A stretch of DNA of 64,000 nucleotides from Erysipelotrichaceae bacterium (GCA_015059185.1 SVAY01000004.1:41363-105362), one strand, 5' to 3'. Numbered from the stretch's first letter, positions 51,831 to 62,232 are shown. The notes: generated from the letters alone by a model not told the origin. Translations and numbers: made by a program.

Positions 51831-53621
51831 ATGAACAATAACGTAACTAAAGACATCATTTATGTTGGTGTCAACGATCACAAGATCGATTTATTTGAAG
51901 GACAATACATCGTTCCTAATGGTATGGCCTATAACTCATATGTCATTTTGGATGACAAAGTGGTGGTCATGGACACCGTTGATAGGAACTTTACTCATGA
52001 ATGGCTTGATAACATTGAAAAAGCATTAAATGGTAGGCATGTTGACTATTTAGTCGTCCAACATATGGAACCAGACCATTCCGCGAACATCATGAATTTC
52101 TTAAAGAATTATCCAGATGCAACTGTCGTTAGTAACGAAAAAGCATTTAAGATGATGGATCAATTCTTCCATAGTGAGATTAAAAACAAATTAGTGGTAA
52201 AAGATATGGATACCTTAAATTTAGGTAAACATGTTTTAACATTTGTCTTTGCACCTATGGTGCACTGGCCAGAAGTAATGGTCACCTATGATTCAACTGA
52301 TAAAGTCTTATTCTCCGCTGATGGGTTTGGTAAATTCGGTGCCTTAGATGTGGAAGAAGAATGGGACTGCGAAGCTCGTAGATACTACATTGGTATTGTT
52401 GGTAAGTATGGTATGCAAGTACAAAACTTACTTAAGAAAGCTGCCACTCTTGATATTCAAATCATCTGTCCTTTACATGGACCAATCCTTAAAGAAGATT
52501 TAGGACATTATTTAAGTTTATATGATACTTGGAGCAGTTATAGAGTGGAAAGCGATGGCATCGCAATATTCTATACCTCTGTTTATGGAAACACTAAAAC
52601 TGCTGTTAATTATTTAGCAGAATTACTCAAAGCTAATGGTGCACCTAAAGTTGTTGTCTGTGATTTAGCTCGTGAAGATATGGCAGAAGCTGTGGAAGAT
52701 GCATTTAGATATGGCAAGATTGTTTTAGCAACAACTACCTATAACACATCTATCTTCCCATTCATGCATACATTCTTAGATCACTTAGTGGAACGTAATT
52801 TCCAAAATAAGACAGTGGCCTTAATTGAAAATGGTTCCTGGGCTCCAATGGCTGCCAAAGTGATGAAAGATAAACTTTCTAACTGCAAGAACATCAACTT
52901 TGTTGAACCAACCGTTCGTATCCTTTCTAGTATGAACGATGAAAATAAAGATCAAATCCAAAGAGTAGCTAATGCATTAACTAGTGAATATGTTGCTCAA
53001 GATAATAAAAAGGCTGATAAACACGATAGAAAAGCATTATTCAACATTGGATATGGTTTATACGTCGTTACGAGTAACGATGGTAAGAAAGATAACGGTT
53101 TAATCGTTAATACTGTTTCTCAAATTACTGATGATCCAACTAGGGTAATGGTTGCGATTAATAAAGCAAACTATTCTCATCATGTCATTAAAAATACTGG
53201 CATTATGAATGTTAACTGTTTAAGTGTTGACGCACCATTCAAAGTGTTCCAAAACTTTGGTTTCCAAAGTGGTAGAAACGCTGACAAGTTTAAAGATATG
53301 ACCCCATTAAGAAGTGATAATGGTTTACCATTCCTTCCTCAATATATCAATGCCTTTATGTCACTCAAGGTTGATCAATATATTGATATGGGAACACATG
53401 GCTTATTCCTTTGTAGTGTCACTGAATCACGTGTGATGAGCGATAAGGAAACCATGACTTATACTTATTATCAAAAGAACGTCAAACCAAAACCAGATAC
53501 TCAAAAGAAGGGTTGGGTTTGTAAGGTTTGTGGCTATGTTTATGAAGGTGAAGAGCTTCCGGATGACTTTATCTGCCCACTTTGTAAACATGGTGCAAGC
53601 GACTTTGAAAAGATTGGTTAA
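51831..53621 (+). CDS. Flavodiiron protein fused to flavin reductase and rubredoxin
   Basis: A 596-residue four-domain protein that reduces O2 (or NO) to water in anaerobes. The metallo-beta-lactamase domain has HMEPDH (78-83), His145, Asp164 and His216 as diiron ligands. The flavodoxin domain starts YTSVYGNTKT (248-257). A flavin-reductase domain spans about 403-550. The rubredoxin has Cys564/567 and Cys582/585. Having both reductase and rubredoxin may let NAD(P)H electrons reach the diiron site in one chain. The ATG at 51831 is preferred, as AAGAGG lies 6 nt upstream; the earlier one at 51801 has none. Confidence 0.94.
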   Translation: MNNNVTKDIIYVGVNDHKIDLFEGQYIVPNGMAYNSYVILDDKVVVMDTVDRNFTHEWLDNIEKALNGRHVDYLVVQHMEPDHSANIMNFLKNYPDATVVSNEKAFKMMDQFFHSEIKNKLVVKDMDTLNLGKHVLTFVFAPMVHWPEVMVTYDSTDKVLFSADGFGKFGALDVEEEWDCEARRYYIGIVGKYGMQVQNLLKKAATLDIQIICPLHGPILKEDLGHYLSLYDTWSSYRVESDGIAIFYTSVYGNTKTAVNYLAELLKANGAPKVVVCDLAREDMAEAVEDAFRYGKIVLATTTYNTSIFPFMHTFLDHLVERNFQNKTVALIENGSWAPMAAKVMKDKLSNCKNINFVEPTVRILSSMNDENKDQIQRVANALTSEYVAQDNKKADKHDRKALFNIGYGLYVVTSNDGKKDNGLIVNTVSQITDDPTRVMVAINKANYSHHVIKNTGIMNVNCLSVDAPFKVFQNFGFQSGRNADKFKDMTPLRSDNGLPFLPQYINAFMSLKVDQYIDMGTHGLFLCSVTESRVMSDKETMTYTYYQKNVKPKPDTQKKGWVCKVCGYVYEGEELPDDFICPLCKHGASDFEKIG

Positions 53622-53668
53622 TTTCACTAATTATTAACTTATATCTAGATTCACATAGTGAATTAGTC

Positions 53669-53674
53669 TATAAT
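53669..53674 (+). promoter_or_regulatory. -10 box of the ezrA operon
   Basis: TATAAT ends 14 nt before the ATG at 53689, leaving a leader of about 8 nt (TTAAAGGT). The -35 is not clear. Confidence 0.5.
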
Positions 53675-53688
53675 GCTTAATTAAAGGT

Positions 53689-55413
53689 ATGGATCAAGCA
53701 ACTTTAATTGTCGTTCTTAGTATCGTCGGTGGAGGAGTAGTCCTCCTCGTCGCTTTATTTATAGTCCTTTATATCTTAGTTATTTCTAAACGTAAGTTTA
53801 AAAGACAAATTAGAGATATTGAAAGAAAATATTCTTATCTCGATGCTTTACTTATGGGTCAAGATAGCCAATATATCCACCGTTTAGAAATCATCTCTCA
53901 TTCTAATCTTCTTTATGTTGATAAACATGAGACATTCCAAAAGAGATTTAAAGAAATCTATGATAACGATGATAAATATGCGGAAAGTTTAATAAGACAA
54001 CTCCACACATTAGTGGCGAATAACCAATACCGTAATATTAAAGCAGTTATTAATGATGCAAGAAAGGCTGTCAACATTTTAGAAGATAGTGTTAACACTC
54101 TTAATGATGACTTATATGCGTTAATTAAACTTGAAGAAGATTCTCGCCAAACCATTCTTAAATTAAAAGAAGATTATCGTTTAGTGAAACAAATCTATTA
54201 CATTAACTCTAACGACCTCGAACTCGTTGCTGGTAGTGTGAATAAAGTATTCAATAAACTCGATACTATTTTCTCTACTTATGATGATCACATCGAAAAA
54301 GCGGAATATGATGAGGCTAATGCTTTGGTGCCTACTATTGAAAGTGTTATTGGTGCACTTCATAAGATTTTTGAAGAATTACCAAACCTTTGTAGTTTAG
54401 TCATTCAAGTCGTTCCTCAAAAAATTGAAGCATTGAATAATAAATATTTATATTTATCTCGTCAATCTTTACCATTAATGCATCTTTCGGTTCCTGAATA
54501 TGTAAAACAATTTAAAGAACTTAATAATTCGATTAGAGATGGTATTGTTGATCTTAAGATTATTGGTTTAACTGCAAAATGTGAAGAGATGATTAAGGAT
54601 ATTGAAGGACTAGAAGCCGCTTTAGATAAAGAAGTGGAAGATAAGAAATACTTCAATGAAAACATTGATATCCTTTATAAGAAGGTCAAATCTTTAGATG
54701 ATGTCTTTTTACGTATTATGAATCTTCTTCCTGAAGTAAGAGCTGTTTATACAGTTGGTGCAGAACAAGAAGAACGCATCAATGATTTAAAGAAAAATAT
54801 TGATAAATTATGGGCTACTAAACGTGGATTAGACGGCTTTATCCATTCAGGTACAAAACAACCTTATAGTGTGCTCAGGGAAAAACTTAATGACTTAAGT
54901 AACGATTATGAAATCGCTAATACTGCCTTAAAAGACTTTAAAGCTTATTTAGACTCCTTAAAGGTGTCTTGTGAAGAAGCTTATTCAATGGTCAATGTTT
55001 ATTATTATAGAACAAAACAAGTTGAATATACTTTAAGACTCATAGCTTTAGATGATATATCTAAAAACCACGAAGAAACCATTAATAATATTTATCAAAT
55101 TCTTTGTGATATTGATACCACTCTTAAAGCTAAACCAATCGATGTTAACAAGATTAATGTCTTAGCAGAAAATTTAAAGGAAACCGCGAATAGATTATTT
55201 GATGAAGTAGAAGAAATCTATCGTGATTCTTGTTTAGCTGAAAGCGCGATTGTATATGCGAATAGAGATAGAAATCATCAATCTGATGTCAACCAACAAT
55301 TAAGCATCTTAGAACAAAACTTCTATCAAGGAGCATTTGAAAAAGTATATGAAGATGCGAACTCTATATATAGACGTGCGCACGTAGAGGATAACGGTCG
55401 TGGTAGGAGATAA
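53689..55413 (+). CDS. ezrA: Septation ring regulator EzrA
   Basis: 574 residues: one N-terminal helix (about 7-29), a short basic segment, then a long cytoplasmic coiled-coil region to the end. This topology and the order ezrA-nifZ-thiI are those of Bacillus subtilis. EzrA binds FtsZ and limits Z-ring assembly to midcell. Its last 14 nt overlap the cysteine desulfurase start. The sequence identity to EzrA is judged weak, so the call rests on topology and synteny together. Confidence 0.82.
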   Translation: MDQATLIVVLSIVGGGVVLLVALFIVLYILVISKRKFKRQIRDIERKYSYLDALLMGQDSQYIHRLEIISHSNLLYVDKHETFQKRFKEIYDNDDKYAESLIRQLHTLVANNQYRNIKAVINDARKAVNILEDSVNTLNDDLYALIKLEEDSRQTILKLKEDYRLVKQIYYINSNDLELVAGSVNKVFNKLDTIFSTYDDHIEKAEYDEANALVPTIESVIGALHKIFEELPNLCSLVIQVVPQKIEALNNKYLYLSRQSLPLMHLSVPEYVKQFKELNNSIRDGIVDLKIIGLTAKCEEMIKDIEGLEAALDKEVEDKKYFNENIDILYKKVKSLDDVFLRIMNLLPEVRAVYTVGAEQEERINDLKKNIDKLWATKRGLDGFIHSGTKQPYSVLREKLNDLSNDYEIANTALKDFKAYLDSLKVSCEEAYSMVNVYYYRTKQVEYTLRLIALDDISKNHEETINNIYQILCDIDTTLKAKPIDVNKINVLAENLKETANRLFDEVEEIYRDSCLAESAIVYANRDRNHQSDVNQQLSILEQNFYQGAFEKVYEDANSIYRRAHVEDNGRGRR

Positions 55414-56545
55414 TAATAAAGTTATCTATTTCGATCATGCTGCAACAACTTCTCCAATGCCAGAAGTTGTTTCTTTATATACGGAAGTTGCCACTAAATA
55501 TTATGCGAATAGTAGCAGTGCTCATAAATTAGGTTTAGATAATTCACGTTTATTAAATAAAGCTCGTGAAGATATATTAAAAGCATTTAATCTTCATAAT
55601 CACGAAGTGATATTTACTAGCGGAGCAACTGAAGCTAATAACCTCGCTTTAAAAGGATATATGGAAAGATATCAAAATAGAGGTAAGCATTTAATTATTT
55701 CTAATATTGAACATCCTTCCATTTTAAATACGGCTGACCATCTTTCTAAATATGGATATGATGTAACTATCGTGCCAGTAAGTAGTGATGGTAAAGTCAA
55801 ATTGGAAAATATTAAAAAAGCAATTAGAGAAGATACAGTGCTAATTTCTATTATGGGAATCAACAATGAAACTGGTATTATTCAACCAATTCATGAAATT
55901 GCTACCTTTATTAAGCAATTCCCAAAAATTGCTCTCCATGTTGATGCCGTTCAAGCAGTTGGAAAAATTAATTTACCATATAATGATATAGATTTAATAA
56001 CAGTATCACTTCATAAAATTGGTGGGTTAAAAGGAACAGGCTTATTGCTCAAGAAGAAAAATATCGAATTGACTGCAATGAATGATGGTGGCGGACAAGA
56101 AAAAGGATATCGTAGTGGGACTAACGATTTAGCAATGGCTATGACTGACGCTATTGCAATTAAAAACACTTTAACTTATATCGAACAAAATAAGGAATAT
56201 GTTGCTAGTGTTACAAAACCTTTATATGACTACTTTTTAAGTAAGAAAGATGACGTTGTTGTTAATTCAACTTTTGATAATCCATATACAATAAATATTT
56301 CACTTTTACATAAAAAAGCCTCTGTTTTTGCAGAATTTTTAAGTGTTAATAATATTATGGTATCTACTCATTCTGCATGTAGTAGTAAGTTAGATATCGG
56401 TTCTCCAACATTACTTGCAATGGGTAAAAACCCAACCTTAGCAAAGAACTCTATGAGACTCTCTTTTTCGATCACAAACACTAAAGAAGAGGTAGCAAGA
56501 TTCATCGAAGTATTTGAATATGGACTTAAGGAGATTAGAGGATGA
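55400..56545 (+). CDS. nifZ: Cysteine desulfurase (NifZ/IscS-like)
   Basis: A 381-residue class V aminotransferase: YFDHAATTSP at the start, PLP lysine Lys206 in SLHKIGG and active-site Cys327 in STHSACSSK. It moves sulfur from cysteine to ThiI, encoded directly downstream, for 4-thiouridine in tRNA and thiamine synthesis. The reading frame opens with GTG at 55400, with AGAGG 9 nt upstream. The strong TAGGAG at 55404-55409 lies inside, so initiation from a non-standard codon nearer VIYFDHAATT is an alternative. It ends in TGA, overlapping the thiI ATG. Confidence 0.92.
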   Translation: MVGDNNKVIYFDHAATTSPMPEVVSLYTEVATKYYANSSSAHKLGLDNSRLLNKAREDILKAFNLHNHEVIFTSGATEANNLALKGYMERYQNRGKHLIISNIEHPSILNTADHLSKYGYDVTIVPVSSDGKVKLENIKKAIREDTVLISIMGINNETGIIQPIHEIATFIKQFPKIALHVDAVQAVGKINLPYNDIDLITVSLHKIGGLKGTGLLLKKKNIELTAMNDGGGQEKGYRSGTNDLAMAMTDAIAIKNTLTYIEQNKEYVASVTKPLYDYFLSKKDDVVVNSTFDNPYTINISLLHKKASVFAEFLSVNNIMVSTHSACSSKLDIGSPTLLAMGKNPTLAKNSMRLSFSITNTKEEVARFIEVFEYGLKEIRG

Positions 56546-57708
56546 TTAATTATGATCATGTAATGGTGAGGTTCGGTGAACTTGGCACCAAAGGCAAGAA
56601 TAAAAAAGACTTTATTAGACTCCTTGGTCAAAACATTAGAAGAAGGTTAAAGGAATATCCTGATTTAGTTGTCGAAGTAAGATATGATCATATTTACGTT
56701 AAGCTTAACGGCCACGAGGCTAAAGAAGTGATTGAAATGCTTCAAGATGTTTCTGGCATCCAAACATTATCTTTAGTCTATAGATGTGAAAAAGATATTG
56801 ATGTCATTATAAAAAGCACTTTAGAACTTATTTCCCATCAAGAAGGTCACACTTTTAAAGTTAAATCTAAAAGAAGTGATAAATCTTTTCCTTTGACTAG
56901 TGATGAAATTGTAAGAAAAGTAGCCCCTGCTATTTTAAAAACAGATAAATATAAAGTTGATATTCATAATCCAGATATCTTAGCCTCAATTGAGATTAGA
57001 GATGAAGGTGCATATATCTTTACTGAATCATTTCCTGGAGCGGGAGGATATCCTCTAGGTGTTGCCGGAAAAGGTATGCTTATGCTTAGTGGAGGAATTG
57101 ATTCTCCTGTTGCAGCGTATTTAATGATGAAAAGAGGAGTGAAAATTGAATGCATTCATTTTGCTTCTCCTCCATATACCAATGAAGGAGTTATATATAA
57201 ACTTGAAGATATCTTAACTAAGTTAAATGTCTATCAACCTCGTATTCGTCTCCATATCGTCCCATTTACTAAGCTTCAAGAAGCAATATACGATCATGTT
57301 CCTGAAAGTTACTGTATTACCATTATGAGAAGGATGATGTATCGTCTTGCTACTAAGCTTGCTTATAATAGGAATTGTCCTGTTATTGCTAACGGTGAAT
57401 CAATTGGTCAAGTTGCCTCTCAAACATTACAATCAATGAAAGTCATTAATGAAGTAACAGACTTACCAGTTATTAGACCATTAGCAACAATGGATAAAAT
57501 TGATATCATTAAGATTGCTAAAAAGATTGATACGTTTGATATCTCAATTAGACCATTTGAAGATTGTTGTACGATATTTACTCCAAAACGCCCGAAAACA
57601 ATGCCTCATCTTGATAGTGTAGAAGAATTTGAAAAGACGTTTGATTACGAAGCACTTATTAAAGAAGCTATTGAAAATATCGAAGTAAGATATTTTGGAG
57701 AAGAATAA
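56542..57708 (+). CDS. thiI: tRNA sulfurtransferase ThiI
   Basis: A 388-residue ThiI: N-terminal ferredoxin-like and THUMP domains (about 1-165), and a PP-loop adenylating domain with SGGIDSP (183-189). No rhodanese domain is attached, as in other Firmicutes. It makes s4U8 in tRNA using sulfur from the desulfurase whose gene it overlaps by 4 nt (ATGA). A bidirectional terminator follows. Confidence 0.95.
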   Translation: MINYDHVMVRFGELGTKGKNKKDFIRLLGQNIRRRLKEYPDLVVEVRYDHIYVKLNGHEAKEVIEMLQDVSGIQTLSLVYRCEKDIDVIIKSTLELISHQEGHTFKVKSKRSDKSFPLTSDEIVRKVAPAILKTDKYKVDIHNPDILASIEIRDEGAYIFTESFPGAGGYPLGVAGKGMLMLSGGIDSPVAAYLMMKRGVKIECIHFASPPYTNEGVIYKLEDILTKLNVYQPRIRLHIVPFTKLQEAIYDHVPESYCITIMRRMMYRLATKLAYNRNCPVIANGESIGQVASQTLQSMKVINEVTDLPVIRPLATMDKIDIIKIAKKIDTFDISIRPFEDCCTIFTPKRPKTMPHLDSVEEFEKTFDYEALIKEAIENIEVRYFGEE

Positions 57709-57711
57709 TAA

Positions 57712-57741
57712 AACATCTCGAGTTGAATCGAGATGTTTTTG
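57712..57741. terminator. Bidirectional terminator between thiI and the ABC-2 operon
   Basis: ACATCTCGA and TCGAGATGT (perfect, 6-nt loop) with T-rich flank on the plus strand and a weaker one on the minus strand. Confidence 0.88.
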
Positions 57742-57760
57742 TTTGCTTTTAATATAAATA

Positions 57761-58798
57761 TTAAAGTGGTAAATCTTTTTTCACAAAGTGAACTGATCCA
57801 ATAAAAGTACCGATAATTCCAACACCAAATAAGATGATAAGCTTCCACAACCAAGCTAAATCAACGATTCCGCCTTCAACTCCAGTGATAGCTTTACATG
57901 TTAAATTCATACTTTCTGTATCAATTAATGTGAATAAAGTGAGGTAGTTAAAGAAGTCCATAGCTTTAACACCAACACCAACAGCGACGAAAACCTTATT
58001 ACCAAATAATCCTAAGACACAGCATAGGAAACAAATGATACTAGCTCCTCCACCGATAGCAATGCTCTTATTGCTCTTATTACACCAAGCAGAAGCTCCA
58101 AAACAAATGCCGCTTAATCCAAATATAGCCATAAAGCTACCAAAGCAGTAAAGAGTAGTTCTCATTAATCGATAACCGACTGGAGGAACTATCGCACCTG
58201 TAGTATTTCTTAAAATGATATTTGCGATACCTTCTGAAACAAGGGCACCTAAAGTAATAACGACATACATGGCTAATAAAGAAGAAATTAAGAACAAATA
58301 TTGTGTTCTAAGTACTTTCTTCCTGTTGGTTGGTGTTGAAAGGATATAAGCCATAGAACCATCACTAACTTGTGCAGCGATAAGCTTATTAGCCACAATC
58401 ATGACATAAACCATTGGTAAGAGAACACCAGCAATCTTATAAATAAGATCGTTCATGACTGAGTTCATATCGATTTGAGACATGGTTTGAATTCTATTAA
58501 GCGAGAATCCCATGGTTTCTAAGAAACCAAGTAATTTTAACCAGCTTAAGTTTTCATCTTCAACGTAGGCGGTGACTTTGGTCATATCGATATTGGTGAA
58601 GATTTTCTTAGTACCAACAACGAGATTGATAATTACAAAGATAGCGGCAGCACCTACGGCAAGTAAGAGCCACAAGACCCATGTTGATTTTACTGATTGT
58701 TTGAATAGTGGCCATGAAAAGAATGTTTTTCTTAGTTTAGGTTCATTCTTTTCTTCTTGAACTGGCTCGTTTTGATTAACTAATTCGGCAGTAGACAT
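57761..58798 (-). CDS. ABC-2 type transporter permease
   Basis: 345 residues: a cytoplasmic N-terminus of about 35, a first helix (about 36-58), an external loop to about 115 and five further helices. This is the six-helix layout of ABC-2/YhgE-like permeases (export of lipids, peptides or drugs). It is the last of four genes: lipoprotein, two ATPases, permease. Its ATG overlaps the second ATPase stop by one base. Confidence 0.85.
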   Translation of the reverse strand: MSTAELVNQNEPVQEEKNEPKLRKTFFSWPLFKQSVKSTWVLWLLLAVGAAAIFVIINLVVGTKKIFTNIDMTKVTAYVEDENLSWLKLLGFLETMGFSLNRIQTMSQIDMNSVMNDLIYKIAGVLLPMVYVMIVANKLIAAQVSDGSMAYILSTPTNRKKVLRTQYLFLISSLLAMYVVITLGALVSEGIANIILRNTTGAIVPPVGYRLMRTTLYCFGSFMAIFGLSGICFGASAWCNKSNKSIAIGGGASIICFLCCVLGLFGNKVFVAVGVGVKAMDFFNYLTLFTLIDTESMNLTCKAITGVEGGIVDLAWLWKLIILFGVGIIGTFIGSVHFVKKDLPL

Positions 58799-59892
58799 TA
58801 TTTATTTCCTCCTATAACGTTTTCTTCAAAGTATTCTTGAAGAGTGTATTGTACTTCTTTAATTGAACGAATGTTATGTTTGCTTAATTCTTCAAATAAT
58901 GCATCGGTCATTTCAATTGGAATTTGAATAACATAGGTATCCTTGGCTCCAACATCATATAAGACTTTAACACCCTTAATCTTCTTAAGATTAAATGCTT
59001 TATAATCTTCCTGAGTTTGGAATCTAATCGTATATTCTTTAAATTTACGAGCATGGATAGAATCCATATCAACGATATCTACGATATAACCATCTTTGAT
59101 GAACGCAACATAATCACATGTTTCTTCTAATTCATCAAACATATGGTTAGACATGATTATGGTGGCGCCTCTTGCCTTTTCTTCTTTAATTAAGTTAACA
59201 AACGCTTCTCTCATTAAAGGATCAAGACCAGTGGTTGGTTCATCAAGGATGATGATTTCAGGCGAATTCATGAAGGCTGCTACAATAGCTGTCTTTTGTT
59301 TCATGCCTTTACTCATTCTTTTTAAGTTAGCTGTTGGATCAAGTTGCATCATATTAATGATGCGTTCAGCCTTACTCATATCGTTAAGACCGATCATCTC
59401 AGCTTGAACTTTTAAGAAATCTGAACCGTGTTCTAATTGTGGGAAGGCAATTTCTCCAGGAAGATAGCCGACTAAAGGTTTAATCTTTTCAGCGTTTTTC
59501 CAAGCATCCATCCCCATCACTTTGACAGTACCTTCGTCTGGTTTAATAAAGCCCATCATTGTACGAAGAGTAGTGGTTTTACCAGCTCCGTTAGTACCAC
59601 AATAACCAAATGTTTTACCTTTAGGTACACGGAAGGTGATATCAAATATACCTCTTCCTTTTTTATAATTTTTAGTGACGTGAGATAATTCCACAGCGAT
59701 TTCGTCATCTTTATATTTAAGTAAACTTTGTGCGTTCGCGTAGATATCCCTTTCACTTTTTTCATCAGTAGTAACTTTCTTCTTACTACCGACATTAAAG
59801 GCGTCTCCGAATTTTTCTTTCAAGAATTCTTGGAAGGTTTTGACTTCTTTACGAATAGGTAATTCAATCTTTTTCTTTTCTTTCTTACTCAT
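58798..59892 (-). CDS. ABC transporter ATPase with N-terminal extension
   Basis: 364 residues. About 70 charged residues precede the ATPase. Walker A GTNGAGKTT, signature-region RMSKGMKQK and Walker B IIILDEPTTGLDP are in order. The signature lacks the usual SGG, but S-G remains. The C-terminal 100 residues are those of the ABC-2 ATPase subfamily. It lies 11 nt after the first ATPase. Together they could form a heterodimer on the single permease. Confidence 0.9.
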   Translation of the reverse strand: MSKKEKKKIELPIRKEVKTFQEFLKEKFGDAFNVGSKKKVTTDEKSERDIYANAQSLLKYKDDEIAVELSHVTKNYKKGRGIFDITFRVPKGKTFGYCGTNGAGKTTTLRTMMGFIKPDEGTVKVMGMDAWKNAEKIKPLVGYLPGEIAFPQLEHGSDFLKVQAEMIGLNDMSKAERIINMMQLDPTANLKRMSKGMKQKTAIVAAFMNSPEIIILDEPTTGLDPLMREAFVNLIKEEKARGATIIMSNHMFDELEETCDYVAFIKDGYIVDIVDMDSIHARKFKEYTIRFQTQEDYKAFNLKKIKGVKVLYDVGAKDTYVIQIPIEMTDALFEELSKHNIRSIKEVQYTLQEYFEENVIGGNK

Positions 59893-59903
59893 GTCTTACC
59901 CTC

Positions 59904-60872
59904 CTATTTCTTGTTCCCAACAACACCAGAAAGACCACCAAATTCCTTCTCTTCTTTATAGAAGGACATGAAATAATCTTGTAATGTATATGGTTTTTCA
60001 TCAAAGGAAAGAACTTTGATGCCTTTGATATATTCAAAGAATTCTTTATATTGAGTCTTTAAGAAGCTGATGGTGACAGTGAATGATTTGTCATTTGTGT
60101 CTAAAACATCAAATTTGTTTCTCTTTAAGAATTCATTCATATTTTTGAAGTCTTTAAAGTGAATAACATAGACTCTATTTTTGGTCTTTTTCACATCTTT
60201 TGCTTTAAAAGTTGAGACATGAACACCATCTTTAATAATTGAGATGTTATCGCAAGTTGCATCAACTTCAGAGAAGATATGACTACTTAACAAGATAGTC
60301 TTACCTCTTTTCTTTTCTTCAACGATGAAATCAATGAAGACTTTTTGCATAATTGGGTCAAGTCCAGAAGTAGGCTCATCAAGAATAAGAACATCTGGAT
60401 CGTTCATAAACGCTGCAACAACAGCGAGTTTACGCTTCTCACCAAGTGACATTTCTTTCACAAGAGGAGAAGGATCTAATTTAAATAATTTAAGTAAATA
60501 ATCGAGTCTTTCATTATTTTCTTCGCCGCGCATATCTTGCATCATACGAATAAAGCCCCAACCATTTAAACCTTGAGGAATAGATGGTTCACCAGGTAGG
60601 TAACCGACTTTGCCTAAGATCTTATCAGTGTTACCGAATGTATCAATACCAAATATTTTGGTATAACCGGTAGTTGGCTTTGAAAAACCCATTATATGAC
60701 GGATAGTGGTACTTTTTCCTGCTCCGTTAGGTCCTAAATACCCATAACATTCACCTTTGTGAACTTTAATAGAGACATCGAAAACACCACGTCCAAATCC
60801 GTAGTCTTTGGTCAAATGAGAAACATCGATTATTACTTCTTCGTTAGTAATTTCTTTCTCATTATTATCCAT
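59904..60872 (-). CDS. ABC transporter ATPase
   Basis: 322 residues: Walker A GPNGAGKST, signature EMSLGEKRK and Walker B VLILDEPTSGLDP. The signature is divergent, as in many ABC-2 ATPases. It is paralogous to the next gene in the operon. Its ATG overlaps the lipoprotein stop by 8 nt. Confidence 0.92.
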   Translation of the reverse strand: MDNNEKEITNEEVIIDVSHLTKDYGFGRGVFDVSIKVHKGECYGYLGPNGAGKSTTIRHIMGFSKPTTGYTKIFGIDTFGNTDKILGKVGYLPGEPSIPQGLNGWGFIRMMQDMRGEENNERLDYLLKLFKLDPSPLVKEMSLGEKRKLAVVAAFMNDPDVLILDEPTSGLDPIMQKVFIDFIVEEKKRGKTILLSSHIFSEVDATCDNISIIKDGVHVSTFKAKDVKKTKNRVYVIHFKDFKNMNEFLKRNKFDVLDTNDKSFTVTISFLKTQYKEFFEYIKGIKVLSFDEKPYTLQDYFMSFYKEEKEFGGLSGVVGNKK

Positions 60873-61740
60873 TTTTTGTTAACCCCATAGTTAATGTGTG
60901 ATAGTCGTGATATGAATTATAGATAAATTCACCGGTTTCATAATCTTCTTCAGATATATCACCTGCTTTATATCTTTCTTCACGACTCTTTTGATATTCT
61001 TGGATAGTTTTGACCTCTTCACTAGTAGGATGAGTTCCAATATCGTGATGTTGAATATAAGGATTCTCTTTATGTAAATCGACAGGATTAGAGATAGATT
61101 TTAAACCTGCAATACGATAACCGTACCAATAGATTTGGAATAATAAATCTTGTAAACTAACAGGTACAATAACGTTAATTGTATCAGCTGAATAGGTTGC
61201 GTACATTATTCTTTCTACGAGATGTGCAGGAATTTGAACTGGCATATCTTTAATGAAATTAAAGTCAATGCCCATCATCAATCTAGTTTCATCTTTACCG
61301 CTAGTAGGATTAACTGCGTCTTTAAAATAATAATATCCTGGGATCGAAAGAGGAACGCTTTCTTCGCCTTTTTCTTTGATTGTTTGTTGGATTTTATTTA
61401 CTAATTCTTCAACTGAAGTAAAGTCTTCCTCTGTATGATTTTCAAGGTATTCAATCACAACATCAAGGTGTCCAATAAGACCCATTACTCCGCTTGAAGC
61501 AGCAGCGCCAACATCAAATTTAAGTTCAAATTTCTTACCAGAAGTTGGTTCTTCACTAGTAATGGTGCTTGTATCGATTTGAGCTTCTTCATCAGTCAAT
61601 GTGAGATGGATACCGGCGTGTGTACCAGAATCACTACCAAGTTGGAATGAATAAGTACCAGCAGGAGACTTTGGACCGCTACAAGAAGCGAGTGAAAGTG
61701 CTAGTGGTACTAATAGGAATAGTTTTCTAAATATTTTCAT
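60865..61740 (-). CDS. Lipoprotein of an ABC-2 exporter operon
   Basis: 291 residues with a lipoprotein signal ending LASC (Cys20). The mature part has no motif I recognise; it is mixed alpha/beta, with a Tyr/His-rich C-terminus. It is translationally coupled to the first ATPase and preceded by TAGGAGG. As the leading gene it may be a surface partner or receptor of the exporter. Confidence 0.78.
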   Translation of the reverse strand: MKIFRKLFLLVPLALSLASCSGPKSPAGTYSFQLGSDSGTHAGIHLTLTDEEAQIDTSTITSEEPTSGKKFELKFDVGAAASSGVMGLIGHLDVVIEYLENHTEEDFTSVEELVNKIQQTIKEKGEESVPLSIPGYYYFKDAVNPTSGKDETRLMMGIDFNFIKDMPVQIPAHLVERIMYATYSADTINVIVPVSLQDLLFQIYWYGYRIAGLKSISNPVDLHKENPYIQHHDIGTHPTSEEVKTIQEYQKSREERYKAGDISEEDYETGEFIYNSYHDYHTLTMGLTKNG

Positions 61741-61818
61741 AAATACCTCCTAAACTAAATTATATTAAGATTCTACTATTATCCATTTATTTTGTCTTTA
61801 TAATTTTATAAAAGACAA

Positions 61819-61845
61819 AGAAAAAGTCGGGATAACCCGGCTTTA
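61819..61845 (-). terminator. Terminator of the infC-rpmI-rplT operon
   Basis: On the minus strand AAGCCGGG pairs with CCCGACTT (one mismatch), loop TTAT, then TTTC. It follows the rplT stop by about 17 nt. Confidence 0.8.
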
Positions 61846-61862
61846 CTTATTCGGAAAATATC

Positions 61863-62216
61863 TTATTTTGCTTTCTTAGCAGTAGCGACTAAATCGCTGA
61901 ATGCAGCTGGATCGTTAATTGCTAATTCACTTAACATTTTTCTATTAATAGAAATGTTAGCAACTTTGAGTCCGTGCATGAATTTGCTATAAGAGATATT
62001 GTTCATTCTACAAGCAGCATTAATTCTTCTGATCCAAAGTTTACGATAGTCTCTTTTGATTTCTCTACGAGATACATAAGCGTATCTAAGAGAATGCATG
62101 ACTTGTTCTTTAGCGGTTTTAAATAATAAGTGTTTGCTACCGAAGTAACCACTTGCACGTTTTAAAACTCTTTTTCTTCTAGCGTGTGTGACTGTGCCAC
62201 CTTTTACTCTTGCCAT
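61863..62216 (-). CDS. rplT: Ribosomal protein L20
   Basis: A 117-residue L20, the usual length, beginning [19 protein letters not shown]. It binds 23S rRNA and organises early 50S assembly. In Firmicutes it also represses this operon by binding the leader. GGAGGAG precedes the ATG. Confidence 0.98.
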   Translation of the reverse strand: MARVKGGTVTHARRKRVLKRASGYFGSKHLLFKTAKEQVMHSLRYAYVSRREIKRDYRKLWIRRINAACRMNNISYSKFMHGLKVANISINRKMLSELAINDPAAFSDLVATAKKAK

Positions 62217-62232
62217 AGTTAGTTACTCCTCC

